Below, one piece after another: positions 28,139-36,429 of a DNA stretch of 64,000 bases (the first letter of the stretch is position 1; each line of letters begins with the position of its first letter). Position numbers and translations under genes: made by a program. The stretch is from NCBI GenBank assembly GCA_018701215.1, contig JABIWH010000028.1, positions 1 to 64,000 on the forward strand, given 5' to 3'. The stretch is from Rhodospirillaceae bacterium. GTDB lineage: Bacteria > Pseudomonadota > Alphaproteobacteria > GCA-2731375. Under the pieces are notes generated by a model. It was not told the DNA's origin. It worked only from the letters and a program-made list of their open reading frames with translations, and searched no databases.

Positions 28139-28552
28139 GGCGCCGGCTTCCTTGGCCTTGGCGCGCTTTTTCTCCAACCGGCCCTGTTGGCCACCCTTGT
28201 CGATCATGAAGCGGATATGACGCGACTTGCCGACCTGATCGAGGGCATCATGGATCTCCACGTCGAAGACCACCTTCGGGCCCTTGACCTCGACCACCTC
28301 GGCGCGGACTTCAATCCACATATCCATCAGGGTCGGCCCCATATGGTCGATCTCGACCCGGGCGCCGACGGAACTTTCACCCTCGTCGGCATGTTCGCTC
28401 ATCAGCTCCAGACAGGTCCGTTCCACATCCATCACCATCATCGGCGTGGCGTAGACCCGCAATTCATCGCCCATGAAATCAATGGTCTTGTCCTTGTCCA
28501 CGTTATAGCGGCGGGTAATTTTCAGGCCCGCCTGTAATGTCTCTTTCATCAA
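28133..28552 (-). CDS. Hotdog-fold thioesterase, fluoroacetyl-CoA thioesterase-like
   Basis: A 139-residue hotdog protein matching the FlK-like thioesterase pattern. VYATPMMVMDVERTCLELM is the helix, GARVEIDHMGPTLMDM carries the conserved His of the catalytic strand, and KVVFDVEIHDALDQVGKSRH follows. Such proteins hydrolyse acyl-CoA thioesters; the fluoroacetyl specificity of the founder should not be assumed. The C-terminal tail is Lys/Arg-rich (KKRAKAKEAG). It is followed in the same direction by no close gene, and lies 19 bases from the SnoaL gene upstream, so the two are probably co-transcribed. Confidence 0.8.
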   Translation of the reverse strand: MMKETLQAGLKITRRYNVDKDKTIDFMGDELRVYATPMMVMDVERTCLELMSEHADEGESSVGARVEIDHMGPTLMDMWIEVRAEVVEVKGPKVVFDVEIHDALDQVGKSRHIRFMIDKGGQQGRLEKKRAKAKEAGAL

Positions 28553-28571
28553 GTCGTCTCCAAAATTAATG

Positions 28572-28982
28572 TCAATTGTTTGCTGCCAGATGGCCCAGAT
28601 GATTGCGGACTTTTTCCGCCAACGCCATCAGGCCGTTGATGGGGCGCACCATGACCTCGATATGGCGCAACCGGCCCGCAGCATCCAGACTGATACGATC
28701 AATACCGCGCAGCTTGGTCTCACCGATCCGCGCACTGAACTCCAGAATTATCTCCGATCCCTCGATCCATTCCCCCTCGTAGCGAAAATCCTCGAAGGCG
28801 CCCATGACCCCGGTCAAGACCCCGACCACATAAGCTTTCGGTCCCTTCGGGGCCCAATAGGCGGGCGAGGCGATTTCCGCATCGTCGGCCAGGGTATCGG
28901 CAATGGCGGCAATATCCTCCGCCGCCACCGCCGCGTACCAGTTTTCCAGAAAAGCCCGTGTCCGCGTATCTACTGCCGTCAT
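28572..28982 (-). CDS. SnoaL-like (NTF2 fold) protein
   Basis: A 136-residue protein with the cone-shaped SnoaL/NTF2 fold pattern: WYAAVAAEDIAAIADTLADDAEIASPAYW and the late FSARIGETKLRGIDRISLDAAGRLRHIEV strands. Members include isomerases, cyclases and pure ligand carriers, so function cannot be fixed. It lies 7 bases downstream of the large cyclase/AAA gene and 19 bases upstream of the thioesterase, suggesting one minus-strand transcript. Confidence 0.8.
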   Translation of the reverse strand: MTAVDTRTRAFLENWYAAVAAEDIAAIADTLADDAEIASPAYWAPKGPKAYVVGVLTGVMGAFEDFRYEGEWIEGSEIILEFSARIGETKLRGIDRISLDAAGRLRHIEVMVRPINGLMALAEKVRNHLGHLAANN

Positions 28983-28989
28983 CGCAATT

Positions 28990-31900
28990 TCACCCTAATT
29001 CCGCCTGCGCGGCCTCGATATCCGGCAAGGCAATCGCCAAGCCAAGTTCATGGCCCTGGGCATGAGCTTCTGCCAAAGCGTCAGCGTCCCCCCGGCCGTC
29101 GATGCAATTCGCCAGGGCATGTCCCCGCGCCGCGAAGAAATCCGCCCATGGCAAGGCTTCTTCCGCCGTAAATGCTATCAAGGCATCAGCGTGCCGGCGA
29201 ATACCATCCGCGTCACCGATGGCCAAACAGGCGTCCATGGCATCACGGTGAAACCAGAGCACATTGTGCGCGTTGGCGCCTTCATCCACCAAGCCCTGGC
29301 CCTCGGATAGAGCCGTGCGGCATGCCTTCGTTTCAGCCGCAAATCGCGCCTGCAGCGCGAACAGGCGCGGTCCGTGGAAATGAATACCGGTGTCACGGCC
29401 AATCGCAATGGCCTCTTCCAAGATCTCGGAAGCCTGGCCGCGCTGTCCCCGGCCATCGGCGTTACGGGCCTGTTCGTAGAGGATGTACAGCTCTATGCGG
29501 CGATTGCCCAACGAACGGGCGATGGATAAACCCTCGCGCAGCGGCACCTCGGCAGCGTCAAAATCGGCCATATCCACATAGGTCTCACCCATGATCATGC
29601 GCGCCATCATTGCCGTGCGCACGTTGTGGATACGGTCCGACAGTTCGGCCGCACTTTTTAGTTTCTCGATGGCAGCCGCCTGGGTGCCAATATAACAGCC
29701 GGTTACACCCGGCATGAAGCTGTTGCGCGCTTCGATATGCAGCAAATCATGGGCCCGGCAGAGGGCAAAGCAACTCTCGAAATTATCCAGGGCATTGCGC
29801 ATGCGGCCACGGCCATACTCTGCGTCCGCGACACCGCCCAGGGCGACGGCTTCCCATTCGTGGTTGCCCGCGCCGCGGGCATGGCGCAGCGCCTGATGGT
29901 GCAATTCCAGGCATTGCTCGAACTTACCGGCGACGAAGGCATGGCCGCCGCGATGACAATAGATCTCCGCCAGCTCCTTTTCCATGTCCTCTGCCTTGGC
30001 CACGGCCTCTGCCTGATCCAATACGCTCAGGGCGCGCTCGCCCATACCCATCAGCCGGTTCGCCGCCGCGATGCCGACCCAGGCCAGACAGCGTTGGCGG
30101 TCCGTCGCCGCAACTGCCACGGCCTCCTCCCATGCCTTCAAGCCGTCTTCCGGACGACCCAATTGGCGCAGCAGGTCGGCTCGATGCGCCATCAGATCAA
30201 AGCGTTCCGCGGCGCCGGATACCAAGGCCAGGCCCCGTTCCACCAGTTTTAGCGCCCCTTCCAAACGATAGGCCCGGGCCTCGGCGCGGGCCGCTTGTTG
30301 AAAGGCCGCTGGTGCCCGGTCGCTCTCGGCCTGGCCCAGATGTTCGGCGTACAACACCACTTCACGGTCCTGGTACCAATCCGCCGCACGCAAATGCAAC
30401 TCCCTCCGCCGGCCTTTCAGGAACGAGCCGTTCACCGCATCGCGAAACAAGGCATGGGAAAACTGATAGTTGTCATCGGATCTGCGAACCAGATCAAAAT
30501 TCAGCAAGTTATCGGGTTCGTACGCCGCATCGCCGGCGATGAAGCGCAATGCATCCAGGGCAAACCGCTGGCCCAGTACCGAGGCGGCCTGCAAGGCAGC
30601 GCGATCCGCCGCCGAAAGGCCATCAATACGGGACTGGACGACGCTTTGCACGGAACCCGGAATGGTCTGGCCATCGCCGCTGTCGGGGCTGCGCAGCAAT
30701 TGTTCCAAAAACAGCGGGTTGCCGCCCGAACGTTCAATGCAGGCGGCGGCACGCGCGGCGTCGACGCCCTCAAAGTCGAATACCAGATTGCGGGCTTCGT
30801 CCGAGGTGAGCGGGCCCAGATCCATGGTCTGAAATGGCGCGGCGCCGATCGTCCCGCGCCAGGCCGGCCCCAGGGGGTCGGCCTGCAGGCGCGAGGTCAG
30901 CAACAACAACACCGGATGATCCGCTGCGGCGGTCACCAATCCGGTCAGATAGTCCAATAACGCCGGCGAGGCCCAATGCAGATCCTCCAGACGCAGCAAC
31001 AGCGGCGACTGCTCCGAGAGATTGCAGATCAGGGTTACCAGGGTTTCCACCCGGCCCCGCTTGCGTTGTTCATTGTCCATGGCTTCGTACAGGGCGCGCT
31101 GTTCCTCGGCCTGGGGCAGGTTCAACAGATCGTTCAAATGCAGCCGCTTTTCAGGCTCGATCAATCCCGCCTCGGTGACGCGTTCGGCCGCACCCGTGCG
31201 CAGATTATGACCCGCCCCCGGCGCCAGACCCAAAAGCCCCCGCAGCAGGACGCGAACCGCGTCCTGGCCTTCGCCGACGCCAAAATCCAAGGCCTGGCCG
31301 CCATGGCTCAAAAAACCCCGCTCCGCCGCCAAACGCTGAAATTCATGCAGCAACCGCGTCTTGCCGATGCCGGCCTCACCGCGAATGAACAGTGTCTGAC
31401 CGTGTCCGTTGCGCAGGGTCGCATCAAGGGCCGCTTGAAATTGGGCGACCTCGGCCGTGCGGCCGATGAATTGGCCCCCGACAAAGGCTGGCGTCTCGGC
31501 CAGACCATCGGCGCGCCAGACCACGACCGGTTCCAACAGACCCTTCAGACTTTTTTCGCCCAGGCTTTCCCCGTCCAACCGGTCACCAATGGCGCTGTGC
31601 ACGCCGCCCGAAATTAGGGTTTCGCCCGCCGTCGCCAGGTCGGTCAGGCGCGAGGCCAGATTTACCGTCTCTCCCGTCACGGTGTATTCCAGATGGGCCG
31701 CGCTGCCGGTACTCGACGCCACCACCTGGCCCGATGCGACGCCGGCATGCACCTGCATCGGGGGATCAAGCTCGGCCGCGGCGGCATGCACGCCAAGGGC
31801 GGCGCGCACGGCGCGTTCGGGATCGTCGGTATGGGCCACCGGCGCACCGAATACGGCCATCACCGCATCACCGATATGTTTATCCACGCTGCCGCCAAAA

Positions 31901-32325
31901 TCCTGCACCACTGTATCGACGGCGGCAAAAAAGCGGTTCAGCATCTGATGTACGTCTTCGGCATCGCGTTTGGCCGCCAGACGGGTAAAGCCGGAGATAT
32001 CGGCGAACAGCACCGCGACCTGGCGGCGCTCTCCCTCGGGCGCGGCCACGGCGGCCGGCGCGGGCACTGGTATGGGCGCGGGTATGGGCGCAGGTATGGG
32101 CTCAGCTATGGGCGCGGGCGATACAGCAGCCACGCTCGGCGCCGTCAGCCCCTCAATCGCTTTCAACAGGCGTTTGCGGTCACCCAGCGCCAGGCCCAGT
32201 TCGCGCAGATCAGCCTCTGCCAGATCCCCCAGGACATCAAAATCAATGCGGTTATCCGTAAAGACCTGACCATAATCGCCGAGGCCGAGTTCCGTAAGCC
32301 AACTAGTTATATCTGGGTTCGCCAT
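28990..32325 (-). CDS. SAM domain - class III cyclase - AAA ATPase - TPR signalling protein
   Basis: A 1111-residue multidomain regulator. Residues 1-60 are a SAM protein-interaction domain (WLTELGLGDYGQVFTDNRID). Residues 66-97 are a Pro/Ala/Ile linker of repeated PIPAP units. Residues 100-265 are a class III nucleotide cyclase domain with both metal aspartates (Asp109 in FADISGF, Asp153 in GDAVMAVFG) and the transition-state Asn222/Arg226 of VNLASRL. Walker A GEAGIGKT is at 316-323 within a STAND/AAA-type ATPase. A TPR-rich C-terminal half ends at 1111. It probably makes cAMP in response to a ligand sensed through the TPRs. It is divergent from the tandem CoA-transferases. Confidence 0.9.
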   Translation of the reverse strand: MANPDITSWLTELGLGDYGQVFTDNRIDFDVLGDLAEADLRELGLALGDRKRLLKAIEGLTAPSVAAVSPAPIAEPIPAPIPAPIPVPAPAAVAAPEGERRQVAVLFADISGFTRLAAKRDAEDVHQMLNRFFAAVDTVVQDFGGSVDKHIGDAVMAVFGAPVAHTDDPERAVRAALGVHAAAAELDPPMQVHAGVASGQVVASSTGSAAHLEYTVTGETVNLASRLTDLATAGETLISGGVHSAIGDRLDGESLGEKSLKGLLEPVVVWRADGLAETPAFVGGQFIGRTAEVAQFQAALDATLRNGHGQTLFIRGEAGIGKTRLLHEFQRLAAERGFLSHGGQALDFGVGEGQDAVRVLLRGLLGLAPGAGHNLRTGAAERVTEAGLIEPEKRLHLNDLLNLPQAEEQRALYEAMDNEQRKRGRVETLVTLICNLSEQSPLLLRLEDLHWASPALLDYLTGLVTAAADHPVLLLLTSRLQADPLGPAWRGTIGAAPFQTMDLGPLTSDEARNLVFDFEGVDAARAAACIERSGGNPLFLEQLLRSPDSGDGQTIPGSVQSVVQSRIDGLSAADRAALQAASVLGQRFALDALRFIAGDAAYEPDNLLNFDLVRRSDDNYQFSHALFRDAVNGSFLKGRRRELHLRAADWYQDREVVLYAEHLGQAESDRAPAAFQQAARAEARAYRLEGALKLVERGLALVSGAAERFDLMAHRADLLRQLGRPEDGLKAWEEAVAVAATDRQRCLAWVGIAAANRLMGMGERALSVLDQAEAVAKAEDMEKELAEIYCHRGGHAFVAGKFEQCLELHHQALRHARGAGNHEWEAVALGGVADAEYGRGRMRNALDNFESCFALCRAHDLLHIEARNSFMPGVTGCYIGTQAAAIEKLKSAAELSDRIHNVRTAMMARMIMGETYVDMADFDAAEVPLREGLSIARSLGNRRIELYILYEQARNADGRGQRGQASEILEEAIAIGRDTGIHFHGPRLFALQARFAAETKACRTALSEGQGLVDEGANAHNVLWFHRDAMDACLAIGDADGIRRHADALIAFTAEEALPWADFFAARGHALANCIDGRGDADALAEAHAQGHELGLAIALPDIEAAQAELG

Positions 32326-32388
32326 TGCCGCCTTTCGTCTCTTACCTTAAGAAATAATGCCATAAATACCGGTTCGGGAGTGCAAAGA

Positions 32389-33594
32389 ATGACACAGGCC
32401 TTCGAAGGCATCCGCGTGATTGATTTTTCCCAAGTGTTGGCGGGCCCCTTCGCGGCGGGTCAGTTGGCGCTGCTTGGCGCCGATGTGATCAAGATCGAAC
32501 AGCCGGGCGTGGGCGATCAAATGCGCGCCATGATGTCGACCGAGGAACTGGCGGCGATCAAGCTGGCGCCGGCTTATTTAGGCGTCAACACCAACAAGCG
32601 CGCGATCACCGTCGATCTGAAAAGTGCGGCGGCAAAGGAAATCCTGCATCGTCTGCTGGCGGGCGCCGATGTGGTGATACAGAATTTTAAGGGCGGGGTT
32701 ATCGACCGCCTCGGCTATGGCTATGAAGACGTGTGCGCCATCAAGCCCGATATCATCTACTGCTCGATCTCGGGCTATGGGCAACAGGGGCCCATGGCGG
32801 GCAAGGCCGCCTATGACGGCGCTATTCAGGCCGCCTCGGGCATGATGAGCGTGACCGGCACGCCTGATAGCGGGCCGTTGCGGGTCGGTTACATGCCGGT
32901 TGATATTTCCACCGGCATCACCGCCTCCTATGCCATCGCCTCCGCCCTATTCCGGCGCTCGCGCACCGGCGAGGGCCAGCATCTCGATGTCTCCATGCTG
33001 GACAGCGCCATGACCATGTTGAACCCGGTAATCTCGAACTATCTGATCGGTGGCATGGAGCCCAAGCGTCTGGGTAATATCTCCCCCACCTATCAGGGCA
33101 GCGGCGATACCTGGGCCACCAAAGACGGCTATCTGCAGATGACCGTGATCACCGATACCATGGCCAAAAAAATGTGTGCTGCCTTTGACCGGCCCGAACT
33201 GATGGACGATCCCCGCTTTGCCACGGACAAGGGCCGGGTTGATCACAGGGAAGCGGTAAGGGCGGAAATCGGTGCCATTCTGAACACCGAAACCACGGCG
33301 GTCTGGATGCAGCGGCTGGGTGCCGCGGGCGTGCCCGTGGGCCCGGTGCATGACATGGGAGAATTGATGGATTTCCCGCAGTTGGAGCATCGGGGTATCT
33401 TGATGACCCTGCCGGCGCCGCAAGGCATGCAGGGCGAGATTACCGTTCCCGGCGCCGGCTTCCATGCCTCCGGCGGCGAGCCATCGGGCAAGACCGCCGG
33501 ACCTGTTCTTGGTCAACATACCGACGAAGTGCTGGGCGAACTGGGCTATGACGCGGCGGCCATTCAGGCCTTTCGCGATGACGGTATAATTTAG
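32389..33594 (+). CDS. CaiB/BaiF CoA-transferase, tandem copy 1
   Basis: A 401-residue family III CoA-transferase. RVIDFSQVLAGPFAAGQLALLG and VIKIEQPG bind CoA, and the catalytic Asp172 lies in VDISTGI. The glycine-loop segment QQGPMAGKAAYDG is conserved. ATG 32389 is preceded by GGGAGTGCAAAGA, the same leader as the next gene. The long frame starting at 31693 is antisense to the cyclase gene and is not part of it. Identity to the next gene is high along the whole length, with equal length, so the pair arose by tandem duplication. Substrate unknown. Confidence 0.93.
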   Translation: MTQAFEGIRVIDFSQVLAGPFAAGQLALLGADVIKIEQPGVGDQMRAMMSTEELAAIKLAPAYLGVNTNKRAITVDLKSAAAKEILHRLLAGADVVIQNFKGGVIDRLGYGYEDVCAIKPDIIYCSISGYGQQGPMAGKAAYDGAIQAASGMMSVTGTPDSGPLRVGYMPVDISTGITASYAIASALFRRSRTGEGQHLDVSMLDSAMTMLNPVISNYLIGGMEPKRLGNISPTYQGSGDTWATKDGYLQMTVITDTMAKKMCAAFDRPELMDDPRFATDKGRVDHREAVRAEIGAILNTETTAVWMQRLGAAGVPVGPVHDMGELMDFPQLEHRGILMTLPAPQGMQGEITVPGAGFHASGGEPSGKTAGPVLGQHTDEVLGELGYDAAAIQAFRDDGII

Positions 33595-33625
33595 AGCCAT
33601 GAATTTGGCTTCAGGAGTGTAAAGA

Positions 33626-34831
33626 ATGACGCAAGCTTTTGAGGGTATCCGCATTATCGATTTTTCCCAGGTCCTGGCAGGGCCTTTTGCCTCCGGGCAA
33701 CTGGCCATGCTGGGCGCGGACGTGATCAAGGTTGAACAGCCGGGCGTGGGCGATCAAATGCGCACTACCATGGCCAACAACAAACTGGCCGATCTGAAAC
33801 TCTCGCCCGGCTTCATGGGGGTGAACGCCAACAAGCGCGCCATTACCGTCGATCTGAAGCATCCAAAGGCAAAGGAAATTATCCACCGCCTGCTGGCGGA
33901 CGCCGACGTGGTGTTGGAGAACTTCAAGGCCGGCGTGATCGAGCGCCTGGGCTTTGGCTATGAAGCGGTGCGCGCGGTCAAACCGGACATCATTTATTGC
34001 TCTGTTTCAGGTTACGGCCAGCAGGGCCCCATGGCCGGCAAGGCGGCCTACGACGGCGCCATTCAGGCCGTCTCCGGCATGATGGGCATCACCGGCACGC
34101 CCGAGAGCGGGCCCATGCGGGCGGGCTATATGCCGGCCGACATCTCCACCGGCATCACCGCCGCCTTCGCCATCTCTTCCGCCCTGTTCCGGCGCACGCA
34201 CACAGGCGAAGGGCAATACCTGGACGTTTCCATGCTGGACAGCGCCATGACCATCATGAGCCCCAACCTGAACAAATTCCTCGCCACCGGGCAGGAGCCG
34301 GAGCTGGTGGGCAATACCTCGCCCACCTTTCAGGGCACCGCCAATACCTGGCCGACCAAGGACGGCTATATGCAAGTCAGCGTTATCACCGACAAGATGA
34401 CGGCGACATTGGTCGGCCTGCTGGACCATCCAGAATGGGCCGACGATGCGCGCTTTGCCACCTCGCAAGGCCGGGTCGAACACAACGATGCGGTCAAGGC
34501 CCTGATCGGCGAGGTGTTGTTGAGCAATAGCACAGCCCACTGGATCGAGCATCTGGGCGAGCGCGGCATCCCCGTCGCCCCCGTCAATAGTTTGACCCAG
34601 TTGATGGAATTTCCCCAGCTGGCCCATCGCGGCATTCTGGCCACCGTGCCGGCCCCGCCGGGCGTAGAGGGCGAGATCACCATGACGGGGGCGGGCTTTC
34701 ACGCCTCCAACGGCGAGCCGAAAGTAACCTCCGCCGGGCCACGCCTGAGCCAGCATACGGACGAAGTGCTGGGCGAGCTGGGCTATGACGCGGCGGCCAT
34801 TCAGGCCCTGCGCGATGACGATGTAATTTGA
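33626..34831 (+). CDS. CaiB/BaiF CoA-transferase, tandem copy 2
   Basis: A second 401-residue paralogue, starting 31 bases after copy 1 and preceded by the near-identical leader AGGAGTGTAAAGA. The catalytic Asp172 is in ADISTGI, and RIIDFSQVLAGPFASGQLAMLG forms the CoA site. Divergence from copy 1 is concentrated in residues 48-60 and 205-290, the region expected to shape the acyl pocket, so the two may serve different acyl groups or form a heterodimer. A heteromeric family III enzyme is precedented in this superfamily. The stop is part of a 13-base tandem repeat. Confidence 0.93.
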   Translation: MTQAFEGIRIIDFSQVLAGPFASGQLAMLGADVIKVEQPGVGDQMRTTMANNKLADLKLSPGFMGVNANKRAITVDLKHPKAKEIIHRLLADADVVLENFKAGVIERLGFGYEAVRAVKPDIIYCSVSGYGQQGPMAGKAAYDGAIQAVSGMMGITGTPESGPMRAGYMPADISTGITAAFAISSALFRRTHTGEGQYLDVSMLDSAMTIMSPNLNKFLATGQEPELVGNTSPTFQGTANTWPTKDGYMQVSVITDKMTATLVGLLDHPEWADDARFATSQGRVEHNDAVKALIGEVLLSNSTAHWIEHLGERGIPVAPVNSLTQLMEFPQLAHRGILATVPAPPGVEGEITMTGAGFHASNGEPKVTSAGPRLSQHTDEVLGELGYDAAAIQALRDDDVI

Positions 34832-34844
34832 TGATGTAATTTAG
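34820..34844 (+). repeat. 13-nt tandem duplication at the stop of CoA-transferase copy 2
   Basis: GATGTAATTT is repeated with a 13-base period (34820 and 34833). The first copy now ends in TGA and the second in TAG, so the ancestral end Asp-Val-Ile-stop seems to have been duplicated. The protein length is unaffected. Confidence 0.75.
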
Positions 34845-34858
34845 AGTAGGAGACGGCC

Positions 34859-35878
34859 ATGAAGATCGATGCGCAACTGGGCAGCCTGTATCCGGGCAAG
34901 GCGGCGGAGATGGCCAAACGCATGCAGGCCATGGGCTTCGATGCGGTTTGGAGTTTCGAGGCGGGGCATGATCCGTTCCTGCCCCTGATGGCGGCGGCAA
35001 TGTCGACGGACAAAATCCAGATCGGCACCAATATCGCCGTGGCCTTTGGCCGCAGCCCGTTCGCCACGGCCCAGGCCGCCTGGGATCTGCAACAGGCCAG
35101 CGGCGGCCGCTTCCATCTTGGTTTGGGCACTCAGGTTAGGGCCCATATCGAACGCCGCTACGCCATGCCGTTCGAACACCCGGCGGCGCGGTTGACCGAT
35201 TACATCCGCTGTCTGCGCGCCATTTTCGACAATTTCCAGAACGGTACCAGGCCGGCATACGAGGGCCAATTCTATAAATTCATCCTGACCAACCCGGCCT
35301 TTGTACCTGGACCCATCGAGCATCCGCACATACCGATCTATGTCGCCGGCGTTAATCCGCGCATGTGCCGGGTGGCGGGCGAAGTGGCGGACGGCTTCCA
35401 TGTGCATCCCATGCATTCCACCGCCTATCTGCGCGACGTGGTCCGCCCCGCCATTGATGAGGGGGCAAAAACTTCGGGCAAATCAGTGGATGATCTGGAC
35501 CTGCACGCCTCCGTCTTCTGCGTCCTGGGCGAGACCGAGGCCGAGCGCAGCGCATCGGAGCAGCAGATCCGCGAACAGGTCGCCTTCTATGCCTCGACGC
35601 CGAATTATCGCGCTCTGTTGCGCCATCACGGCCTGGAGGCGCTGGGCAAGGAACTGAGCGGCATCGTCCGAACCGGCGATTTCGAAAATATCGCCGCCAA
35701 GGTACCCGACAAACTGCTGGCCGAGGTCGCGGTTTCAACCGATTTCAGCAAGCTGGGTGGTCTGTTGAAGCAGCGCTACAGCGGCCTGGTCCAGCGCATC
35801 GCGACGTATTATCCGATCCCCGACCAAGACCCGGTGGATAAATGGGCCGCCATGGTCAAGGGTTTCGAGGCAGCGTGA
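34859..35878 (+). CDS. LLM-class flavin/F420-dependent oxidoreductase
   Basis: A 339-residue luciferase-like monooxygenase-fold protein of the TIGR03617-like branch. The start is MKIDAQLGSLYPGKAAEMAK. AMGFDAVWSFEAGHDPFLPL, TNIAVAFGRSPFATAQAAWDL and SGGRFHLGLGTQV are characteristic. The cofactor may be FMN or F420; the family call does not decide this. The ATG follows GTAGGAGACGGCC, a good ribosome site. It sits between the second CoA-transferase and the RidA-like gene, in the same direction with short gaps, so it probably belongs to a three- or four-gene operon oxidising an acyl-CoA or its precursor. Confidence 0.88.
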   Translation: MKIDAQLGSLYPGKAAEMAKRMQAMGFDAVWSFEAGHDPFLPLMAAAMSTDKIQIGTNIAVAFGRSPFATAQAAWDLQQASGGRFHLGLGTQVRAHIERRYAMPFEHPAARLTDYIRCLRAIFDNFQNGTRPAYEGQFYKFILTNPAFVPGPIEHPHIPIYVAGVNPRMCRVAGEVADGFHVHPMHSTAYLRDVVRPAIDEGAKTSGKSVDDLDLHASVFCVLGETEAERSASEQQIREQVAFYASTPNYRALLRHHGLEALGKELSGIVRTGDFENIAAKVPDKLLAEVAVSTDFSKLGGLLKQRYSGLVQRIATYYPIPDQDPVDKWAAMVKGFEAA

Positions 35879-35922
35879 TTTGGCAGCTGCTTTCAATTTA
35901 GAGCCATGCGAAGGAGACCACC

Positions 35923-36318
35923 ATGAAGCAAGAGCGCCTCGATCCGGGCTGGGCCTGGACCAAGAAATATAACATCTCCGCCGGCGTGAAGCTGGGCGAT
36001 ACAGTACAATTGTCCGGCATCGTGGCCCTGGACGGCGAGGGCAATATCATTGGCGTGGGCGACGTCTATGCCCAATCAAAGCAGATCTTCAAAAACATCG
36101 AACAGGCCTTGGCCAGCGCCGGGGCAAGCATGGCCGATGTGGTCAAGATCACCACCTATCTGACCGATATTTCCTCTTACAGCGATTTCGGCAAGGCCCG
36201 TACCGAGGCCTTTCCAGAGGGCGTACCAGCCAGCACGGCGGTCGCCACGCCAGCGTTGGTCATGCCCGAACTGCTGGTCGAAGTCGAAGCCATGGCCGTC
36301 ATCGGCAGCGGAGTTTAG
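35923..36318 (+). CDS. RidA/YjgF-family protein lacking the RidA arginine
   Basis: A 131-residue YjgF/RidA-fold protein. GVKLGDTVQLSGIVALDGEGN and the TTYLTDISSYSDFGKARTEAF helix are typical. True RidA imine deaminases use an Arg (Arg105 in E. coli) in the VEVARLP segment. Here the equivalent VATPALVMP has no Arg, placing it with the Rid4-7-like groups whose activity is not deamination of 2-aminoacrylate. GAAGGAGACCACC precedes the start. It is the last gene of the plus-strand cluster and converges on the third 401-residue CoA-transferase. Confidence 0.85.
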   Translation: MKQERLDPGWAWTKKYNISAGVKLGDTVQLSGIVALDGEGNIIGVGDVYAQSKQIFKNIEQALASAGASMADVVKITTYLTDISSYSDFGKARTEAFPEGVPASTAVATPALVMPELLVEVEAMAVIGSGV

Positions 36319-36362
36319 CGGACAATCAACAGGGTCAGTGTTGTTCGATACCCCACAAGATC

Positions 36363-36426
36363 GGGGTCAGGTCTTATTTCTTGCGGCAACGTCGATGGGT
36401 CTAAGTTTCGCAGCTGACCTATCCCC
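36363..36426. repeat. Imperfect inverted repeat between convergent genes, REP-like
   Basis: GGGGTCAGGTC (36363-36373) and GACCTATCCCC (36416-36426) are inverted relative to each other with two mismatches. They lie in the gap between ridA and the minus-strand CoA-transferase. The left arm with the following TTATTTCTT resembles sequences found beside REP-associated transposases (from memory). A short CCCC-GGGG hairpin just before it (about 36352-36366) followed by T-rich sequence may also act as a weak terminator for ridA. Confidence 0.4.
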
Positions 36427-36429
36427 ATG

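Noticed and set aside
31693..32388. Upstream extension of CoA-transferase copy 1
   Set aside because: Antisense to the cyclase gene; family homology and a ribosome site begin at 32389.
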